A DNA stretch of 64,000 nucleotides from Kumtagia sp963829135. Its GTDB lineage: Bacteria; Pseudomonadota; Alphaproteobacteria; Rhizobiales; Rhizobiaceae. A program made the translations under genes and the position numbers. Of this stretch, positions 18,961 to 27,664 are shown one piece after another. Numbering within the stretch: the stretch's first letter is position 1; every line of letters starts with the position of its first letter. The notes under the pieces were generated by a model. It was given only the letters and a program-made list of their open reading frames with translations, was not told where the DNA came from and did not search any database. The DNA lies in the NCBI GenBank assembly GCA_963829135.1, contig CAWHHO010000006.1, positions 434,001 through 498,000 of the forward strand. The letters run 5' to 3'.

Positions 18961-18994
18961 AAGAGCCCGGCGGGAAACTGCCGGGCTCTTTTTT
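18961..18994 (+). terminator. Rho-independent terminator after glnII
   Basis: 11-bp stem AAGAGCCCGGC (18961-18971) with GCCGGGCTCTT (18980-18990), an 8-base loop and a run of six T. Placed 24 bases after the glnII stop. Confidence 0.93.
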
Positions 18995-19185
18995 CGTGGG
19001 GCTGGATGCGACCGCGTAGCCATTCGGTGACCGGCCTCGGTGCATTCTGAGACCTGCGGCGGCGTGGCGATCGTAGTCGTAGTGATCCGCAACGCAGGTC
19101 TATCGAACACAGTTGCGACGAATCAGGAAACGCGATTCTTGGACCGACCGAGAGTCACTTTCAAACGACTATCATGGCGTCAGTG

Positions 19186-20397
19186 CTAGCTGTGCTCTCT
19201 GGCGGGGGCGGAAACCCGTCTTTCCGTAACGGTCGGATCGGCTTTCCGCACGGTCTGCCCGCGCAGATACCGAGCGTGCAGCCATGCGGGCAGGAACAGT
19301 GACAGCGCTCCCAGGAACGGTACGATTTCCTTCCAAATCGGCGGCATGGACCTGAAGTCGATAAAAGTCAGGAAGAGATATACCGCGATTACGTGATACG
19401 TGTAGACGGGCAGGGAGTGCTGCCCGAGGAAAACCAGCGGGCGCCAGGTAAAGGCAACGCGCAGCGCTTTGCCGCAACCGCGCCAAAGCGGCGAGGCGGA
19501 AACGACCCCCACTGTAAGCAGCCAGACCACGACAACCAGATCGCTTGCGAAATTGGCAAGCCGGAGGACTGCGAGATTGGGCCGGGATGCCGCCACATCG
19601 AACGCTGGGGGAAGCATTTCGGGCGCCAGCTGCCGCACAAGGGCGAGCAGCAGAAAGACGAACGTGACCGCGAGAGCTGTTAGAAAAACCGGCCTCCAGG
19701 CCGGTGAGGCGAAAGACTCGACCTTCAGCTTGCTCTGGACATACGCCATTCCCGCTACCAGTCCTCCAACGTAAAGGATCTGCCAAGCGAAGCGGTTGAA
19801 GAACAGGCCAAGCCAGATGCCGTGGTCGGCCAAACCCACCGCGCGGCAAAACATGTTTAGCGTCGGGCCAACCAATCCTGTCTGGGCAAGCGCCCAGGTC
19901 GCTACGGAGACTGCAATCACGCCGAGATAGTAGCCACGCGCACAAGCGATCAGGGCAACAGGAGTTAAGGCTATGAACACCAGATACATTGGCAGGATGT
20001 CGACATATTCCGGCCCAGCCAGCAGAGCCAGGGTGAGCGCGCCGTAAAGCACGGGCATGTCGCCGAAGCGGTGATAGATCTCGGGCACACGGTCGGCGAA
20101 GAAAATCGCCAGCAGGGTGATTGCAATGACGAGGAAGGCGTGGTGGCGAAATATCGAAATCATCCGCCGCCAGATCGCCGATAGCATTTTGCTCGACGTG
20201 CCGTGCAGCAGCATCTTGCCGTAGACAATGCCGATGACGAGACCCGAAACAAACACGAATCCCTGCGCATCTTCGACCCAGCCAAGCCGATGATGGTTCA
20301 AGGTCGGCAGCACTCCCCCGAGCACGTAGTTCAGGTGCGCTGTCATCATGGTGAAGAGAAAGAAGCCCCTGAACCCATCGATAATTGAGTAGCGCAT
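19186..20397 (-). CDS. OpgC-like periplasmic glucan succinyltransferase
   Basis: Membrane protein of 403 residues with about ten hydrophobic helices. The N-terminus MRYSIIDGFRGFFLFTMMTAHLNYVLGG with its conserved Asp-Gly-Arg-Gly and early His is typical of the OpgC/acyltransferase-3-like family, which transfers succinyl groups from the cytoplasm to osmoregulated periplasmic glucans. The window also holds ndvB/ndvA, which make and export cyclic beta-1,2-glucan, so that polymer is the plausible acceptor; this is inferred. The C-terminal 25 residues are polar and variable. It may alternatively modify another envelope polymer. Confidence 0.8.
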   Translation of the reverse strand: MRYSIIDGFRGFFLFTMMTAHLNYVLGGVLPTLNHHRLGWVEDAQGFVFVSGLVIGIVYGKMLLHGTSSKMLSAIWRRMISIFRHHAFLVIAITLLAIFFADRVPEIYHRFGDMPVLYGALTLALLAGPEYVDILPMYLVFIALTPVALIACARGYYLGVIAVSVATWALAQTGLVGPTLNMFCRAVGLADHGIWLGLFFNRFAWQILYVGGLVAGMAYVQSKLKVESFASPAWRPVFLTALAVTFVFLLLALVRQLAPEMLPPAFDVAASRPNLAVLRLANFASDLVVVVWLLTVGVVSASPLWRGCGKALRVAFTWRPLVFLGQHSLPVYTYHVIAVYLFLTFIDFRSMPPIWKEIVPFLGALSLFLPAWLHARYLRGQTVRKADPTVTERRVSAPAREHS

Positions 20398-20608
20398 TCT
20401 TGCGTGAGCTCTCTATTTCTGGGCCAGTCGGCGACGTTGCGAGGTGATGTCGAAACCAATCGCCCGCAGACTAACACAATTGCTGCGCTGCACAATAAGC
20501 GCATTGTCGCGCCGATCCTGACGCATTGAGCACCACGCGCTTGCGACGGTGCCCGCCCGATCGTTCCCCCGTGTGCGTCTCTGCTACTGTCAGGCGATGA
20601 GGACTTGC

Positions 20609-22147
20609 TCATTGCGAGCGATGCAAAACCCCGAGCCCGTTTGCATTGAGGTTCTCGATCGTGAGCGACGTAGCGTTGCCGTCCGGTCCGATGGAGAACG
20701 TTACCGGCGAAGGCGTATCGGCCATTTCCGGATCGGGATAGATTAGGAAAAGATCGCGGTCGAAATGCGTCATCGGATAAGTCGTCTTGCCGTTCGGTCC
20801 AACACTCAACGTGAGCGCGTCGCCGTCGGCCTTCACCGTGGCCGATCCGACGTAATCATTGGCATAAGCGCCGGCATAGGCGGCTGGAGACAGTGCAGGG
20901 GTTCCCGCGGAGGGCTTGGTGCCGTAGGTCGCCTTCGACGCGTCGACGGCCGGCCCGAAAAGGCTTCCATAGGCGGCATTCCAGCTTTCGGTCCAGTTTC
21001 TGTCGACGGTGCCCTTGAAGGCAAGGTCGGCGAAGCTATCGGCAAGGCCTTCGGGTACACCCGTGGGAAAGGCGTTTGCCAGCACGACGATGCCGAGATC
21101 TTCGTCGGGATAGAGCGTCGCAAGGGTCCGGCTGCCCACGCTGAATGCGCCGGCATGCCCCCAAGTCAATCCATAGCGGCCAAACTCGACATTCCAGCCA
21201 AGGCCGTAGAACGAGGCAGCGCCGGTAATTGGATTGTTGCCCCGCGCCATGAGTGGCGCATGAGTGGCGGCCAACGCCTCGGCGCTGATCATCTGCTTGC
21301 CGTCATACCTGCCATCCGCAAGTTCAAGCCGTAGCCACTGCGCAAGGTCGCGCGCGGAGGCGCTTACCCCTCCGGCCGGCGCCTGGACCGTGGCATCGCG
21401 CTTCAGCCTCGCCTCCCACTTGCCGACCATGCCGATATGCAGGGCTGAGCGATTTGTACGCGAGAGAAAGTCGGCGTAGCGCGAAGACGTGGAGGTCATT
21501 CCAAGTGGCTGGTACAATTGCTGCTGGGCAACGTCCTCCCAAGATTTACCGGTCGGTTTAGCCGCCGCCAGCGCGCCCGCTGTGAGCCCTGCATTGGAAT
21601 AGGCATAGCCTGCGCGAAAACTCGACGCGGCAGGCACGAGCCTCAAGCGATGCATCACCGTATCGCGGTCGTAACCGATGTCCTCGAGATCGTCGCCGGC
21701 ATTGCCGGGCAGGCCGCTGCGGTGGTTGAACAAGTCACGCACCGTGACCTGTTGCGTCGGATACGGGTCCCTCAAAGCGAAGGACGGATCGAGATCGGCG
21801 ATGCGCGAATCCCAGTCGAGGACACCCTCGCTGACCAAGGCTGCGACGATTGTTGAAGAGATAGGTTTCGACAGTGAAGCGATCTGGAAAACGGTGTCGG
21901 CATCGACCGTATCCGGCCTTCCGGTCTCCCGCAGGCCAAATCCCTTGAGATATACCACCTCATCCTTGTAGACGACCGCGATCGACAGGCCGGGCACGCC
22001 GCCATCCTTGATGGTCTGTTGGGCGAGTGCTTCGAGTGGCGGCAATGCTGCAATCACCCGCTCGCGAGTCAGCGGCTCGGCAGTCGCGATGCCTACAGGC
22101 AGGACCAGCAGGCAACCAAGGCAGCCGATCGTCAATAACAAGCGCAT
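20609..22147 (-). CDS. Serine hydrolase, class C beta-lactamase/penicillin-binding-protein-like
   Basis: Exported serine hydrolase of 512 residues. It has a signal peptide (residues 1-23), the SxxK nucleophile motif SLSK at 91-94, YSN at 183-185 and a HAG triad further on, so the three catalytic motifs of the family are present. A C-terminal beta-rich region of about 100 residues resembles the DUF3471-type domain often fused to these enzymes. The substrate is not predictable: peptidase, esterase or penicillin-binding activity are all possible. Flanking spacers show no operon partner. Confidence 0.85.
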   Translation of the reverse strand: MRLLLTIGCLGCLLVLPVGIATAEPLTRERVIAALPPLEALAQQTIKDGGVPGLSIAVVYKDEVVYLKGFGLRETGRPDTVDADTVFQIASLSKPISSTIVAALVSEGVLDWDSRIADLDPSFALRDPYPTQQVTVRDLFNHRSGLPGNAGDDLEDIGYDRDTVMHRLRLVPAASSFRAGYAYSNAGLTAGALAAAKPTGKSWEDVAQQQLYQPLGMTSTSSRYADFLSRTNRSALHIGMVGKWEARLKRDATVQAPAGGVSASARDLAQWLRLELADGRYDGKQMISAEALAATHAPLMARGNNPITGAASFYGLGWNVEFGRYGLTWGHAGAFSVGSRTLATLYPDEDLGIVVLANAFPTGVPEGLADSFADLAFKGTVDRNWTESWNAAYGSLFGPAVDASKATYGTKPSAGTPALSPAAYAGAYANDYVGSATVKADGDALTLSVGPNGKTTYPMTHFDRDLFLIYPDPEMADTPSPVTFSIGPDGNATSLTIENLNANGLGVLHRSQ

Positions 22148-22456
22148 GAAGCCCTCACTTCGCTTCTGTCCGTCGACTGACGTTACGACACGGATTTCGA
22201 GGGCGTAAACGGGTGCATGCCGGTCCGAGGGGCTGGTCGATTGAGCAGCGCTTATCCCGTCTCAGGCTATCAAGGCATTTCCAGGCTTCCAAGAGCCTCT
22301 TTCAACTCAGCCACAAGACCGCCCAGGCGAGCTATCAGTTACGCTGGTGATGGGCGCGCTTGGGCGCGCTTCCAGAAGATTTCGACCCCGGCTTTGGCGG
22401 TGAGATCGAAAAAAGCCCGGCGCTTCCGCCGGGCTTTAATGACTTATGGTCAATAC
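22148..22456. other. Intergenic region between the serine hydrolase and glnA
   Basis: 309 bases between two minus-strand genes. The glnA terminator lies at 22408-22437. The remainder should contain the promoter of the serine hydrolase, but no convincing -35/-10 pair was recognised and no ORF in it looks real. Confidence 0.5.
22408..22437 (-). terminator. Rho-independent terminator after glnA
   Basis: Read on the minus strand: 11-bp stem AAAGCCCGGCG with its complement (22427-22437 and 22412-22422), a GAAG loop and a T-run. It lies about 20 bases beyond the glnA stop. Confidence 0.92.
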
Positions 22457-23866
22457 TTAAACGGAATAATACATGTCGTATTCGACGGGATGCGGAATGA
22501 TTTCGAAACGCATCACCTCGGCCATCTTCAGTTCGATATAAGCATCGATCTGGTCGTCGTCGAACACGCCGCCGGCCTTGAGGAAGCCCCGGTCCCTGTC
22601 AAGAGACTGAAGCGCTTCGCGCAGCGAGCCACAGACAGTCGGGATCTTCTTCAGTTCCTTCGGCGGCAGGTCGTACAGATCCTTGTCCATCGGCTGGCCA
22701 GGATGGATCTTGTTCTTGATGCCATCGAGGCCGGCCATCAGCAGGGCCGAAAAGCCGAGATAGGGGTTTGCGCCTGGATCCGGGAAGCGGACTTCGACAC
22801 GCTTGGCCTTCGGGTTCGAGCCGAATGGAATGCGGCACGAGGCCGAGCGGTTGCGCGCTGAATAGGCGAGCAGCACCGGCGCTTCATAGCCCGGTACCAG
22901 ACGTTTATAGGAGTTGGTCAGCGGGTTGGTAAATGCGTTGACCGCTTTGGCGTGTTTGATCACCCCGCCGATGAAGAACAAGCAGTTCTCCGACAATCCG
23001 GCATATTCGTTGCCGGCGAAAGTCGGCTTGCCATCCTTCCAGATCGACATGTGAACATGCATGCCCGAGCCGTTATCGCCAAAGATCGGCTTCGGCATGA
23101 AGGTCGCCGTCTTGCCATAGGCGTTGGCGACCTGATGCACCACATATTTGTAGAGCATCATCTTGTCGGCGTTGCGGGTCAAGGCGTCGAACTTGACGCC
23201 CAGTTCGTGCTGCGCGGCTGCTACCTCATGGTGATGCTTTTCGACGCGCACGCCCATCTGGCCAAGCACGGTCAGCATTTCGGAGCGCATGTCCTGGCAG
23301 GAATCGACGGGCGGAACAGGAAAATAGCCACCCTTTACACGCGGACGATGTCCCAGGTTTCCGGTCTCGTAGTCGGTGTCGTCGTTGGACGGCAGTTCGG
23401 TCGAGTCGACCTTGAAGCCCGTATTGTAGGGATCGGCCTTGTACTTCACGTCGTCGAACACGAAGAATTCGGCTTCCGGGCCGACGAAGATCGTGTCGCC
23501 GATGCCTTCCGCCTTCATATAGGCCTCGGCCTTCTTCGCCGTGCCCCGCGGATCGCGGTTGTAGGCCTCGCCCGAAACCGGATCGAGAATGTCGCAGAGC
23601 ACGACCATGGTCGACTGCGCGAAGAACGGGTCCATATGGACCGTATCCGTGTCCGGCATGAGCACCATGTCGGACTCGTTGATGGCCTTCCAGCCTGCGA
23701 TCGACGACCCATCGAACATGACGCCGTCGGCGAACATGTCTTCATCCACTTCGGCCACATCCATTGTAACGTGCTGGAGTTTGCCCTTGGGGTCGGTGAA
23801 GCGAAGGTCAACGAACTTGATGTCGTTGTCCTTGATCTGCTTCATGATGTCTTTGGCTGTCGTCAT
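22457..23866 (-). CDS. glnA: Glutamine synthetase type I (GSI)
   Basis: GSI, 469 residues, dodecameric enzyme that assimilates ammonia. VMFDGSSIAGW, the ATP/metal-binding VGPEAEFFVFD, DNGSGMHVH and NRSASCRIP are diagnostic. Tyr398 in DKDLYDLPP is the adenylylation site used by GlnE, so activity should be controlled by the PII/adenylyltransferase cascade. Cotranscribed behind glnB (59-base spacer), the standard rhizobial glnBA order. Confidence 0.98.
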   Translation of the reverse strand: MTTAKDIMKQIKDNDIKFVDLRFTDPKGKLQHVTMDVAEVDEDMFADGVMFDGSSIAGWKAINESDMVLMPDTDTVHMDPFFAQSTMVVLCDILDPVSGEAYNRDPRGTAKKAEAYMKAEGIGDTIFVGPEAEFFVFDDVKYKADPYNTGFKVDSTELPSNDDTDYETGNLGHRPRVKGGYFPVPPVDSCQDMRSEMLTVLGQMGVRVEKHHHEVAAAQHELGVKFDALTRNADKMMLYKYVVHQVANAYGKTATFMPKPIFGDNGSGMHVHMSIWKDGKPTFAGNEYAGLSENCLFFIGGVIKHAKAVNAFTNPLTNSYKRLVPGYEAPVLLAYSARNRSASCRIPFGSNPKAKRVEVRFPDPGANPYLGFSALLMAGLDGIKNKIHPGQPMDKDLYDLPPKELKKIPTVCGSLREALQSLDRDRGFLKAGGVFDDDQIDAYIELKMAEVMRFEIIPHPVEYDMYYSV

Positions 23867-23925
23867 CTGTTTCCTCGCTTTGTGACGTTCTTTGACCTGT
23901 TACGGATTTGGTTTTCGCGATTGCG

Positions 23926-24264
23926 TCAGACCGCGTCGATGCCGGTTTCGCCTGTGCGGATGCGGATGACTTCTTCGATGTTGGACACAAAGATTTTGCC
24001 GTCGCCAATCCGCCCGGTCTGGGCGGCCTTGCGAATTGCCTCGATCGCGCCATCGACGGCATCGTCACCCAGGACCACTTCAATTTTCACTTTGGGGAGG
24101 AAGTCGACGACGTATTCGGCGCCGCGATAAAGTTCCGTATGCCCCTTCTGCCTGCCAAACCCCTTGGCCTCAGTGACGGTGATCCCTTGTAAGCCGGCTT
24201 CCTGAAGAGCTTCTTTTACTTCGTCGAGCTTGAACGGCTTGATGATCGCTTCGATCTTCTTCAT
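23926..24264 (-). CDS. glnB: Nitrogen regulatory protein PII
   Basis: PII signal protein, 112 residues, a trimer sensing 2-oxoglutarate, ATP/ADP and, through uridylylation, glutamine. The T-loop contains GRQKGHTELYRGAEY with Tyr51, the uridylylation site; the C-terminus has the RIRTGETGIDAV signature. First gene of glnBA. A sigma-54-like promoter is seen about 60 bases upstream. The adjacency to glnA favours GlnB over GlnK. Confidence 0.97.
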   Translation of the reverse strand: MKKIEAIIKPFKLDEVKEALQEAGLQGITVTEAKGFGRQKGHTELYRGAEYVVDFLPKVKIEVVLGDDAVDGAIEAIRKAAQTGRIGDGKIFVSNIEEVIRIRTGETGIDAV

Positions 24265-24577
24265 TTGGTCTAAGACCTCCGGTCGCGGGTTTCAGGCGTA
24301 GTGGCCTGTCTTCTCCGCACATCAAGCACGTTCCATGCCAATCATGGGTTCCTCCACGGCCTGAGCTTTTCTTCTAGCAAGTCTTTCAAACGAACGGGAG
24401 TTGTCGAGGCGAATGAATTGTAAAGTTCGCATGGCAAGCAGGAAGCGAAAGTGATTATTTTTTCAGCAGCCTATTTGTTGGGCTAATTGCACAATTACTA
24501 GGCATGGCCTGGCGTGTTTCGCCGCGAGTGAAGCTCATGGTATCCGTAGCGTCTTCGCAATCAGCAGGGGTCCGCAC
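24265..24577. other. Divergent control region glnB / nnr
   Basis: 313 bases between glnB (minus) and the NAD(P)HX repair gene (plus). It contains the sigma-54-like site for glnB at 24325-24340 and an AT-rich stretch around 24455-24500 that could bind an activator. No clear NtrC palindrome and no obvious promoter for the plus-strand gene were resolved. Confidence 0.5.
24325..24340 (-). promoter_or_regulatory. Sigma-54 (-24/-12) promoter candidate for glnBA
   Basis: On the minus strand TGGCATGGAACGTGCT: the -24 part TGGCATG is a full match to the consensus, the -12 part is GTGC instead of TTGC, and GG and GC are 10 bases apart. It lies about 60 bases before the glnB ATG. glnB in rhizobia is commonly NtrC-activated, which supports the call. 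Confidence 0.6.
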
Positions 24578-26113
24578 TTGTCCAGCCGCCTTGAAATTCT
24601 AACGCCGGACGAGATGGCCGCCTGCGATCATCGCGCAATTCAACAGGGTCCGTTCGACGGGCTCGGCCTGATGCACAGGGCTGGCGCGGCAGTCGCTTCC
24701 GCTATCCTTGCACGATACGCCGATGCATCTCGCTTCGACGTTTTATGCGGGCCGGGCAACAATGGTGGCGATGGATATGTCGTGGCGGAGATGCTTCGTC
24801 GGTCTGGCGTCGAGGTTGCGATCTATTCGGACGGCGCACCGCGGGACGGAAGCGATGCAGCACTTGCCGCGAAGGGCTGCTCGGTTTGGCCGCAGCCGCT
24901 GGGTGCGTTCAATCCGGTCAAGGGTAGCGTGGTCGTCGATGCGATATATGGAGCCGGGCTGGCCCGGCCGCTGGCAGCAAACGTGAAACGCGTGATCGAT
25001 CTTGTACGGGGCGTGCCCGTCGTCGCGGTGGATTTGCCGAGCGGCGTATCGGGAACGACTGGGGAGGTGCTGGGTGGCGCGGCTTTTCAGGCGGAGGTCA
25101 CGATCACCTTCGTGCGAAAGAAGCCCGGGCACCTGCTCTTGCCTGGCAAGCTGCTCTGCGGCGAAGTCGTTGTCGCCGACATTGGCATCCCCGACAGTAT
25201 CGTCGACGATATAGCGGTCCGGTGCTGCGAGAACGGTCCAGAACTCTGGCTACCCTTAATCCCTCAGCCGGCAATCGATGCCCACAAATATGCGCGGGGC
25301 CATGTCGCTGTGTTTTCCGGGGGTGCGACTGCAACGGGGGCGGCGCGACTGTCCGCCATGGCGGCAGCGCGCACGGGGGCAGGGGCGGTTACGCTGCTGT
25401 CGCCGCAGGACGCGCTGGCGGCAAATGCCGCGCACCTCACATCAATTATGCTGCGCAAGTGCAATACCGTCGATGAAGCGATTGCCTTCTTCGCCGAACG
25501 GCAGCCTGCGGCGATCGTCTATGGTCCGGGATTGTCACCTGAGGCTGAAACCGGTCAACACTTGCTCGAACTGCTGGATCGTGCTTCCCCCGTTCCGCCT
25601 GCGGTTGTGGATGCGAGCGCGCTGACCTCGCTTGCCAAGGAGCCCGACTTGCTGCTTCCCCCGTTTGGCGGCCGTGCCAGCAGCTTGGTGATAACGCCGC
25701 ACGAAGGGGAGTTCGCGCGGCTCTTTCCCGATCTCAACAGAGACGAGCACCCGTCAAAACTCGAGCGGGCGCGACTTGCCGCGCGTCGGATCGACGGCGT
25801 GCTGGTCTATAAGGGGCCGGATACGGTAGTCGCCGGGCCGGACGGCCGGGCCGTCATCAATACCAACGGCGTGCCGTGGCTGGCGACTGCGGGTTCGGGG
25901 GACGTGCTCTCCGGCATTATCGCCGGCTTGCTGGCGCAAAACATGCCGCCGTTCGAGGCGGCCTGCGCCGCAGTCTGGATCCACGCCGAAGCGGCTCGCC
26001 GGTTCGGTGCCGGGCTGATCGCTGAAGACCTGCCGCTCATGCTGCCGAAGGTGTTTCGGCAGCTTCAGATGCACGTGGACAACCGCACGACTGCGAGAGG
26101 TGGTGTGATTTAG
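24578..26113 (+). CDS. nnr: Bifunctional NAD(P)H-hydrate epimerase / ADP-dependent NAD(P)HX dehydratase
   Basis: Metabolite-repair enzyme of 511 residues. The N-terminal YjeF epimerase domain (about 1-215; CGPGNNGGDGYVVAEML, DAIYGAGL, VDLPSGVSG) interconverts the two NAD(P)HX epimers. The C-terminal ribokinase-like dehydratase domain (about 230-500; KYARGHVAVFSGG, TPHEGEFARLF, NTNGVPWLATAGSGDVLSGI) restores NAD(P)H using ADP. The best start is TTG at 24578 with an AGGGG site 8 bases upstream. Often found beside glnB in this order, possibly only by inherited gene order. Confidence 0.92.
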   Translation: MSSRLEILTPDEMAACDHRAIQQGPFDGLGLMHRAGAAVASAILARYADASRFDVLCGPGNNGGDGYVVAEMLRRSGVEVAIYSDGAPRDGSDAALAAKGCSVWPQPLGAFNPVKGSVVVDAIYGAGLARPLAANVKRVIDLVRGVPVVAVDLPSGVSGTTGEVLGGAAFQAEVTITFVRKKPGHLLLPGKLLCGEVVVADIGIPDSIVDDIAVRCCENGPELWLPLIPQPAIDAHKYARGHVAVFSGGATATGAARLSAMAAARTGAGAVTLLSPQDALAANAAHLTSIMLRKCNTVDEAIAFFAERQPAAIVYGPGLSPEAETGQHLLELLDRASPVPPAVVDASALTSLAKEPDLLLPPFGGRASSLVITPHEGEFARLFPDLNRDEHPSKLERARLAARRIDGVLVYKGPDTVVAGPDGRAVINTNGVPWLATAGSGDVLSGIIAGLLAQNMPPFEAACAAVWIHAEAARRFGAGLIAEDLPLMLPKVFRQLQMHVDNRTTARGGVI

Positions 26114-26138
26114 GCATCGGCGATTGCGAGATCTGACG

Positions 26139-26570
26139 TTACTGGCGATGACGAGCCGTGAGGTTCAGCTTGCGCTGGGCGTCGAGCGAGAACCTTCCCG
26201 CTCCGCAAAGCGCCAGCGCCAGGAAACCGCCGGCAAGCCCGACATCCTTCAAGAAGGCCTGTTTGTAGAGAAAGGCAAGCATCGGATCGTCGCCGCCTTG
26301 CCCGAGGTTTCCCGTAGCGCCTGCGACGATGCAGAAGCCGGCCAGGAGAACCGCGACGAGACGCGTCTGAAACCCCAGCACCAGGCAGATACCGGCAGCC
26401 AGTTCGAAGATACCGGTTCCCCACGCAACCAGGGTTGGCTGGGGGAACCCGAGGCCGGCGAAATAGCCGGTGATGCCTTCAATATCCGAAAGCTTCCAGA
26501 ACCCGTTCGGAACGAAAACGCACGCCAGCAACAGGCGCGCGATAAAGGCAGCGACATCCGTAAGCATCAT
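26139..26570 (-). CDS. DoxX-family membrane protein
   Basis: Protein of 143 residues with four hydrophobic segments and the DoxX-family features RLLLACVFVPNGFWKL, GFPQPTLVAWGTGIFELAAGICLVLGF. DoxX members are small quinone-associated or redox-linked membrane proteins; the physiological role of this one is unknown. Convergent with the nnr gene, 25 bases away, and divergent from the NTF2-like gene. Confidence 0.85.
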   Translation of the reverse strand: MMLTDVAAFIARLLLACVFVPNGFWKLSDIEGITGYFAGLGFPQPTLVAWGTGIFELAAGICLVLGFQTRLVAVLLAGFCIVAGATGNLGQGGDDPMLAFLYKQAFLKDVGLAGGFLALALCGAGRFSLDAQRKLNLTARHRQ

Positions 26571-26730
26571 AGCCCTCCCACAACCAGAGAAGTCTGCGCC
26601 GATATTCGCGCGCTGTCATTGGCGATCTTGGAAACGCAGGATCCGAGAGACAGGCGCGACGGCGGGATGTGTGACAGGAACAATGTTGAAGGGGCAGCGT
26701 TGGTCGGAAGTTCTGATTGGAGGCAAGGCC

Positions 26731-27117
26731 ATGTTTGACGAACGAGCGATCATCGACCTGGAAAAGAGCTTTTGGGACACTATGGTGTTGAAGGACGTCG
26801 AGGCCGCAACCGCCATGATGTCGGATGAAAGCCTCGTGATAGGTCCGCAGGGCGTCGCGAAAATTTCGAAGGGCGATTTCGCCAAGATGATGAAGGGCAG
26901 CAAGTGGACCTTGGAGCAGTATCACCTGAGCGATGTCCACGTGTTGTTCCCGGCCGATGGCCTTGCCGTTATCGGGTACAAGGTCGATCAAAAGGGGACA
27001 ATGGACGGCAAGCCTTATTCGTTCGAAGCCGCTGACGCGACCACCTGGGAGCGCACGAATGGCGAATGGAAATGCGTGCTTCATACTGAGTCCACACTCG
27101 GAAACCCGTTCGGCTGA
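26731..27117 (+). CDS. NTF2-like / DUF4440 protein
   Basis: Small soluble protein of 128 residues with the cone-shaped NTF2-like fold signature: an N-terminal helix region (ERAIIDLEKSFWDTMVLKDVEAATAMMSDESLVI) and a C-terminal ATTWERTNGEWKCVLHTES strand. DUF4440/SnoaL-like members are ligand-binding proteins or enzymes of unknown function. ATG 26731 has a GGAGG site and was preferred over an upstream extension that overlaps the DoxX gene. Confidence 0.8.
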   Translation: MFDERAIIDLEKSFWDTMVLKDVEAATAMMSDESLVIGPQGVAKISKGDFAKMMKGSKWTLEQYHLSDVHVLFPADGLAVIGYKVDQKGTMDGKPYSFEAADATTWERTNGEWKCVLHTESTLGNPFG

Positions 27118-27130
27118 GGCCCGTTCACCG

Positions 27131-27598
27131 TCAGGACTGCTCCGCTGTCTTGATGGCGCGGCGTGCCATCTGATCCAACTCACCCAGAAAGCGCGAGCGG
27201 TCCTGTTTCGAGAAGCTGGCGTTGTATCCTTTACTTTCACCGGTCTCTCGAAGATGCTGCTTGAAGTCGCGCATCGCCACGGCCATGCCGATATTGTCCG
27301 GCGTGAATGGCTTTCCCGTAGGTCCAAGTACGTGGGCTCCAATGGCAACCGCGCGCGCTGCCAGCGGAATGTCGGCGGTAATGACGATGTCGTTTGCCTT
27401 GATGTTGTCGGCGATCCAGTCGTCGGCGGCGTCTGCGGATTTCTGCACCACGATATTTCGTATCATTGGATCGCGGGAAGGCTTCAAGTAGCCGTTGGCA
27501 ACGAAAGTGACGTGCAAATCGAGCCGCTCGGCGACCTTAAGCACCTCGTCCTTCACGGGGCAGGCATCGGCATCCACATAAATCGCTGTTTGGGGCAT
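27131..27598 (-). CDS. YaiI/YqxD (DUF188) family protein
   Basis: DUF188 protein, 155 residues, PIN-domain-like fold of unknown function. IYVDADACPVKDEVLKVA at the start and DIVITADIPLAARAVAIGAHVLGPTGKPF are family hallmarks. ATG 27598 was chosen; the frame continues 33 bases further up without support. Convergent with the NTF2-like gene (13 bases) and 66 bases from adhC. Confidence 0.88.
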   Translation of the reverse strand: MPQTAIYVDADACPVKDEVLKVAERLDLHVTFVANGYLKPSRDPMIRNIVVQKSADAADDWIADNIKANDIVITADIPLAARAVAIGAHVLGPTGKPFTPDNIGMAVAMRDFKQHLRETGESKGYNASFSKQDRSRFLGELDQMARRAIKTAEQS

Positions 27599-27664
27599 CA
27601 CGGTCCTAGCGCTTACCGACTGCCAGTCCAACCGGCAGCCGCGAGATAATCATCATCGCCTCCG

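Noticed and set aside
22952..24130. 392-residue plus-strand frame over glnA and glnB
   Set aside because: Runs antisense through two conserved genes and their spacer; shadow of codon bias.
26124..26738. 204-residue plus-strand frame over the DoxX gene
   Set aside because: It is antisense to DoxX, shows no family pattern, and ends inside the start of the NTF2-like gene.
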